Source: Diploptera punctata
Taxonomy: Eukaryota; Arthropoda; Insecta; Blattodea; Blaberidae
NCBI GenBank assembly: GCA_030220185.1
Contig: JASPKZ010007427.1
Coordinates: 1 to 64,000 of the forward strand
Length of the DNA: 64,000 bases
Direction: 5' to 3'
This document shows, in pieces, positions 59,461 through 64,000 of this stretch. A model generated the notes under the pieces. It saw only the letters and a program-made list of their open reading frames with translations, was not told the DNA's origin and did no database searches. Each line of letters opens with the position of its first letter. Positions within the stretch are counted from its first letter, which is position 1. The translations under genes and the position numbers were made by a program.

Positions 59461-59559
59461 AATGTGAACGCTTCTTTTTACTCACAATTCTATTACATCC
59501 AAAGGCAGATAGCGAAACTATTAACTACACCATCAAACAACTTCTCTTCGAAGTACTTT

Positions 59560-59690
59560 TACGCTGAGTCACAGGTTTGATATTCAATTCCCGGTTCAGA
59601 TGTTAATTTTAATTTTCAATCATCGATGAGCAGAGATAGAGTTTTAGGATTCGAATCCCGGTACAGACATTAATTTTTCTTTAAAAAAAA
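59560..59690 (+). mobile_element. Two decayed tRNA-like B-box fragments
   Basis: 'gatattcaattcccggttca' near 59579 and 'ggattcgaatcccggtacag' near 59648; the second runs into 'cattaatttttctt', the shared downstream signature. No complete cloverleaf can be drawn. Confidence 0.4.
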
Positions 59691-60654
59691 TTAATTTGTC
59701 AATGATTGGAGCATGTTAAACTAAATATAACATTTAAAAAATTGCATTATATTATTTTCTCTAAGTTCTGTACTTTGCCAACTCACTCCTCATTCTCCCA
59801 TTTATGTCACCTTTGCAGGTGGATATGTGTAATGTCATATAACCGAGTTTCTGTGCAACAACAGATACAGTCAAAATTCATCCTTGATTCCTTCTACTTC
59901 ACCCTGGGTGCCAGGTTGGACTCCCATTGCTCATTTCTACATACAGTTGACAGACTTGTAATAGCGAGTTATGAACATTGGTATGTATGAGAGTGCACAT
60001 TTCAGTAAAAGTATATTTCTGTAATAAATTATATCAATGTAATTGCAAGGCTATCAATATTGAACTTTTATAGGAAAACATCACTATGAGGTTTAATTTA
60101 AAATTAAATTAAGTGCTTCATACCTCACCACATCCAGTCTTCTACGTAGACTGCGGTTTCAAAGCCTTGATGGCTTCATCTTCAGTACCCTCTCGTTGAC
60201 TGATGTTATGTCGATCAGAAGAACCACTTCCTCTTCCCTCTGTTGGAGGACTGATAAACCTCTGGATCCAGTCAGAATTAGCGGGAATTTCAAAGTTCAT
60301 AAGTTTTTCTTTATTGTTTCTTTTTTTTAATGTAGATTTTCTCCCAAACCATGAATTCCTTTTGTTTTTCTATCTGTTTAATTAGACCAGCCTTTGATTC
60401 AATTAAACTTCAGCCAGTGGTACAAATCTTTTAAGTGATTTGATTCACAAAGTCGAAACGCGGAGTGTACACCAGTTTAACATTAGCAAAAAAAAAGTTA
60501 AAGTGCTCAGGAAAGTAGAAAAAAGGAATAAAGAAGAAGTGTGATATTGTTAAGGAATATGTAATACTGCCAAACACTTTATCCTCCTACATAAAGAATA
60601 AAAAATAATGGAGAGTAGGAACCTACAAAGTGATAGTAATAAGAAATGCATAAG
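59691..60654. other. Gap without recognisable genes
   Basis: Minus-strand 'gatgaagccatcaaggcttt' near 60165 may be another Penelope-type tail, but this is weak. Nothing else is supported. Confidence 0.4.
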
Positions 60655-60925
60655 AGGAGGTGAATTTTCTGGTTCAAATAATCGCGTGATTGTAACATAC
60701 TGCTGAGTGGCCCATTAGTGTATGCCAAGGCCAAAGAATTTGCAGAAAAGTTGGGCATTCAAATTTTTAAAGGAATTGGAAGTTGGTTGAGTGGTTTTCA
60801 GGAATGAAATGGCATTTCATTTAAAAAGGTGTGTAGTGAGAGTGCTTCAGTTAATAGGGAGACAACTAACGAGTGGATCAGTGGATTACCTGAATTCACA
60901 AGGAATTATGAATCAAAAGACATCT
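60655..60925 (+). pseudogene. Tigger/pogo transposase remnant, DNA-binding part
   Basis: Reads 'GPLVYAKAKEFAEKLGIQIF' then 'GSWLSGFQE', stop, 'NGISFKKVCSESASVNRET', the second CENP-B-type helix-turn-helix of Tigger/pogo transposases. A stop and small changes show decay. It is cut at 60925 by a LINE and resumes at 61570. Confidence 0.7.
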
Positions 60926-61569
60926 AAATGCAATATGTAGCAATTATAATTTTAAAATTTCAATAAGTAAAACAAAAGTAATGGCATTTTGTGGAAGAAA
61001 TATTCTGCGTGCAAAAATAGTAATTACAGACAAAATTATTGAACAAGTATCCCACTTTTAATATTTAGGATGTGACATCAGCTATGGGTATGATAAAGAT
61101 ATTGAACGCAAAACACATCAGTTTCAAGCTATTTGTGGTACAATAAATAGAACATTGAATAATAAAGCCCATAAATATACAAAATTAAAATTTTATAAAA
61201 CAATGGCTGTCCCTGTCCTTTTGTATGGGAGTGAATCTTGGATTACCACTACCAAACAAGAAAGTAAAATCCAAGCAGCCGAGATGAAATTTTTAAGAAG
61301 AGTAAAAGGCTGCACTAGAATGGACCAGATAAGAAACGAGGATATCCGTGAAGAACTGCAGATCTATTCCATAAAAGAAAAGATATTTAACAACAAGATA
61401 CAGTGGAAAGAACATGTAGAAAGAATGGAAGAAAGTAGATTACCAAATAAAATCTTCCATTATTTTCCAAGAGGAAGAAGAGATGTCGGACGTCCTCGGA
61501 AGAGATGGTATTAGATCTATTAGTGAAGACGGAACAGGCAACTCTTGCCTAAACCAGGAAGTGAAGAAG
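60926..61569 (+). mobile_element. LINE fragment (RT C-terminal part) inserted in Tigger
   Basis: Coding text 'KISISKTKVMAFCGRN', 'YLGCDISYGYDKDIERK', 'TMAVPVLLYGSESWITTTK', 'AAEMKFLRRVKGCTRMDQIR', 'GRRDVGRPRKRW'. One stop precedes 'YLGCD'; 61155-61514 is open. The direct repeat AAGACATCT flanks it (60917-60925 and 61570-61578), a normal LINE-type target duplication. Confidence 0.75.
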
Positions 61570-61680
61570 AAGACATCTTTAATGTGGATGAAATTGGACT
61601 TTCCTTCAAGTGTATGCCTAACAAAACATTCACATTTAAGGGAGAGCAGTCTTGTATTGAAGTGCTTTAAACTTGTGTCA
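61570..61680 (+). pseudogene. Tigger/pogo transposase remnant, start of catalytic domain
   Basis: 'EDIFNVDEIGLSFKCMPNKT' carries the first catalytic Asp block (NxDE-G) of the Tigger DDE domain. Similarity fades after 'FTFKGEQSC', so later catalytic residues are missing. Confidence 0.7.
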
Positions 61681-61800
61681 AACTACCAGGACTACACATT
61701 TTATGACAAAATGTGGAAATTAAAAGGTGAGTTACAGAGAATGTTAATTGCAGTATTTACACAGAATAAATTTATTTCAGGATACAGAACTATGTAAAAT

Positions 61801-62164
61801 ATAGTGTATTTTGTAAATATGAAGTTTTGATAATTTGAATTTTTAAAACTTCCCCCTAGAGTTCAAATTAAAAAGTGTCCACTGTATAAATAAATGACAA
61901 TAATAATCATCTTTGCCTTTCTATTTGTAGTTCTGAAAGTACTCTTATGTTCTACAAATAATTTTCCTGCCATCTCTTCAGATAAATTAATGAACTAAAA
62001 CAACAATAAAAAAAAATAATAATCTTCAACATCAGCTTCCTTTCATCTAGTCCTGAAAGATGATCCATGAAAAAGTTTCTAACCACCTATCCTTGCCCAT
62101 TCCAATGATCATTTACCGCTTGATTGGTACTCTAAAATTGCCAGTAATAGTAAGAATAATATTA
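61801..62164. other. Gap without recognisable genes
   Basis: AT-rich, no supported feature. Confidence 0.5.
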
Positions 62165-62270
62165 AACTAACTAACTCACTGGCACTATTGAACCCATAGA
62201 TTTGTGGCCATGCAGACATAAGCACTCCATACATCCCTATCCTGAGTTAATATTTTCCAAATAGTAATAA
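62165..62270 (-). mobile_element. LINE 3' end, copy 2 (antisense)
   Basis: The complement 'ctcaggatagggatgtatgg' ... 'tatgggttcaatagtgccag' matches 58412-58485 closely. Confidence 0.7.
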
Positions 62271-62275
62271 TATAA

Positions 62276-62306
<31 letters not shown>

Positions 62307-62344
62307 CGAGGGCGGATCAGAAAGTAACGCACAATAATTTTTTT
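62307..62344 (+). repeat. mariner left terminal inverted repeat
   Basis: 38 bp ending in a T run; one mismatch to the right repeat at 63588-63625. Confidence 0.92.
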
Positions 62345-62468
62345 CTGCCTTGGTATTGCAGCTAGAATGTTGAAATTTCACAGAGATATAGTTTGAAGTT
62401 TTCACTACAGATGGTATTTTTTTCTCAGGTGCACCTCTTGCGAGAGAAGCTTGAACCATGCAACAAAG

Positions 62469-63530
62469 ATGGCGCGCATGCTACAGTCGTCCACCTGTGA
62501 GGAACAGAGAAGTGTTGTTCGATTTTTGTGGGCCGAAGGGCATAAACCCAGTGAAATTCACAGGGACATGCGTGGCGTGTATGGGGATGATTGTATGGAC
62601 AGTAGCAATGTCTCCAGGTGGTGCACATTCTTCCAAGAGGGACGCGTGAACCTTAGTGATTCGCCATGCTCCGGCCGGCCGACAACAGCAGCAATCCCGC
62701 AGAATGTCAGAGGCATTGAGGCGGCAATTCTGAACGACCGGCGTGTGCAACTGCGAGCCTTATCGCAGAAGTTCAACATTTCCTATGGTGCGGTGTACGA
62801 TATTGTTCATGAAAATTTGAAATTCCGTAAAGTTAGTGCTCGCTGGGTGCCTAAGAACCTGACAGACGACCACAAGGGCCAGCGAATGATGGCAAGCTTG
62901 GACCACTTAACGCGGTACACCGCACAAGGACATGACTTTCTGGAAGGAATCGTCACAGGTGATGAGTCGTGGGCGTACCACTACACGCCCGAAACAAAGC
63001 AGGCATCAATGGAGTGGAAACATGCTGGTTCCCCAGTAAAGAAAAAATTCAAAGTGACTCAATCTGCCAGGAAAGTGCTTGTGACAGTGTTCTGGGATAT
63101 GCATGGTGTTTTATTGGTGGACTTTGCTGAACACGGGACCACTGTGAATGCTGCGGCCTACATTAAAACTTTGGTGAAGTTGCGTCGTGCCATTCGTGAC
63201 AAACGTCACAACATTAACGTTAAACTTCTTCATGACAATGCTCGCCCCCATGTTGCTGCTGTCGTTCGTCAGAAAATCGCCGAATTTGGTTGGGAGGTGC
63301 TCCAGCATCCACCATACAGTCCGGATCTTGCACCATCGGACTTTCATCTGTTTGGTCCCATGAAGAAATTCCTGGCCGGCAAACACTTTGAGACAGATGT
63401 GGAAGTGAAATCAGCAGTGCGCAGATGGCTACACTCCAACCAAACGGACTTCTACGAACAGGGCATATTGAAACTGGTAACACAATGGGAAAAATGTGTT
63501 GAGAAAGTTGGTGACTGTGTCGAAAAGTAG
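62469..63530 (+). CDS. mariner transposase (DD34D)
   Basis: 353 codons from ATG 62469, within the 340-360 aa range of mariner transposases. The frame is also open upstream to a TTG at 62451, but the first ATG is preferred. An N-terminal paired-like DNA-binding region ('EEQRSVVRFLWAEGHKPSEI', 'SGRPTTA') is followed by the catalytic core. Core boxes are 'IVTGDESWAYHY' (first Asp), 'LLHDNARPHV' (second Asp) and 'YSPDLAPSDFHLF' (third Asp), with exactly 34 residues between the last two. The linker between the DNA-binding and catalytic parts has 'WVPKNLT'. It cuts and pastes the element at TA sites. No stop, frameshift or lost catalytic residue is visible, so the protein could be active. Confidence 0.95.
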   Translation: MARMLQSSTCEEQRSVVRFLWAEGHKPSEIHRDMRGVYGDDCMDSSNVSRWCTFFQEGRVNLSDSPCSGRPTTAAIPQNVRGIEAAILNDRRVQLRALSQKFNISYGAVYDIVHENLKFRKVSARWVPKNLTDDHKGQRMMASLDHLTRYTAQGHDFLEGIVTGDESWAYHYTPETKQASMEWKHAGSPVKKKFKVTQSARKVLVTVFWDMHGVLLVDFAEHGTTVNAAAYIKTLVKLRRAIRDKRHNINVKLLHDNARPHVAAVVRQKIAEFGWEVLQHPPYSPDLAPSDFHLFGPMKKFLAGKHFETDVEVKSAVRRWLHSNQTDFYEQGILKLVTQWEKCVEKVGDCVEK

Positions 63531-63587
63531 GTAAAAGATGTAAGTTCATTTGTGATTTTTTTCCTTTTTTTACTATTAAACTTTTTA

Positions 63588-63625
63588 AAAAAAATTATTG
63601 TGCGTTACTTTCCGATCCGCCCTCG
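63588..63625 (-). repeat. mariner right terminal inverted repeat
   Basis: Complement of the left repeat with one mismatch; TA follows at 63626. Confidence 0.92.
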
Positions 63626-63718
63626 TAATATAATGGATGAATGAATAAAAATTGAAACAACATATAGAAAAATAAATTATAAAGTATTACAACGTAATGT
63701 AAAATTCAAATTAATAAA

Positions 63719-63910
63719 TAAGCCACCATTTGCAAGATAGAAGCAATGGCTTCATAGCATTTGGTGTGCGGGAATTAACAGAGTACATAAGAGAAAAATT
63801 TGCATTTAGATTGGAGTTTCTCAGGGAGCTCAGTTGGTAGAACATTTGCCTAGAGTGTAAAAGGTCCTGAGTTCAAACCCCAGTCTAAGCATATATTTCT
63901 CTCTTCAAAT
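63719..63910 (+). mobile_element. SINE-like unit with tRNA-like module, copy 2
   Basis: Same order as 58921-59125: 'agccaccatttgcaagatag', 'aagagaaaaatttgcattta', tRNA-like 'gagctcagttggtagaacat' ... 'gagttcaaaccccag', then 'tttctctcttc'. B box 'agttcaaaccc' is weaker. The left block 63790-63822 again mirrors the module's 3' end. 63911-64000 contains nothing further that I recognise. Confidence 0.65.
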
Positions 63911-64000
63911 ATAAATTATAAAGTACTTCTCTATTGATCAGATAAAGTGTAATATTGAAGAATAATTTTACATCTCATATCTTGTAAATTCTTTTTTTAT

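Larger units (their letters stand above)
62307..63625 (+). mobile_element. mariner transposon, apparently full length (1319 bp)
   Basis: Terminal inverted repeats of about 38 bp ('cgagggcggatcagaaagta' left, 'cgagggcggatcggaaagta' right complement) differ at one base. TA lies on both sides (62305-62306 and 63626-63627). It inserted next to an AAT run (62274-62305). Internal sequence encodes one uninterrupted transposase. Low decay suggests a recent arrival compared with the rest of the window. Confidence 0.95.

Noticed and set aside
62481..63549. Several minus-strand frames of 70-110 codons across the mariner gene
   Set aside because: They are antisense shadows of an intact transposase.

Overview
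The window looks like a repeat-rich stretch of an arthropod nuclear genome, most likely an insect. The reasons are AT-rich DNA, long AAT/ATT runs, a mariner transposon, env-bearing Gypsy (errantivirus-type) retroelements, Penelope-, jockey- and Tigger/pogo-type remnants and tRNA-headed SINEs. A cockroach or termite relative is possible, but the sequence alone does not prove it. I see no convincing host single-copy gene and no bacterial-type operon. The only long intact coding frame with a complete set of catalytic residues is a mariner transposase near the right end.

Layout. 1-8375: tandem satellite of about 143 bp per monomer, in two subfamilies joined near 3445, with multi-monomer blocks repeated inside the array. 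8487-9090: decayed orphan gene of a Cys-rich arthropod family. 9332-9552: AAT microsatellites. 9817-10610: Crypton-like tyrosine recombinase fragment and the 3' end of a Penelope-like element, both on the minus strand. 10611-13600: env remnant of an old Gypsy element ('element 0'), split by a jockey-like LINE that itself holds a 405-bp SINE. 13843-23598: element A, a decayed LTR element with both LTRs, gag, pol and env, holding a solo LTR and a hAT-like MITE. 23599-28500: AT-rich DNA without genes, with one copy of a dispersed repeat (R1).

28500-35456: element B (gag, integrase, env), split by a 2.4-kb insertion with a 9-bp target duplication. 35460-48660: element C (gag, integrase tail, env). 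It is interrupted by a LINE tail with about 200 bp of ATT repeats, by the whole of element D (37713-44779, own LTRs, tRNA-Pro-type primer site) and by a solo LTR with a chimeric U3. 48664-55980: element E, with gag-protease, no reverse transcriptase or env, and two LTRs that do not match well.

55981-64000: two adjacent R1 copies, one with a 230-bp foldback insertion; LINE, Penelope and Tigger scraps; a perfect 57-bp inverted repeat; tRNA-like SINE modules set inside inverted repeats; and a 1319-bp mariner element with near-perfect terminal repeats and an uninterrupted transposase.

The region reads as a nested insertion hotspot. Relative ages follow from what interrupts what: element 0 is older than its LINE, which is older than the SINE; C is older than D, and D is older than its TA-flanked insert and LINE piece. 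At least three env lineages are present (0/D, B/C and A). All carry stops or frameshifts and none should encode a working protein. I did not find a clearly new defence or catalytic system. The most unusual structures are the chimeric LTR, the tRNA-like modules within inverted repeats, and the perfect palindrome whose loop is a tRNA-like fragment.
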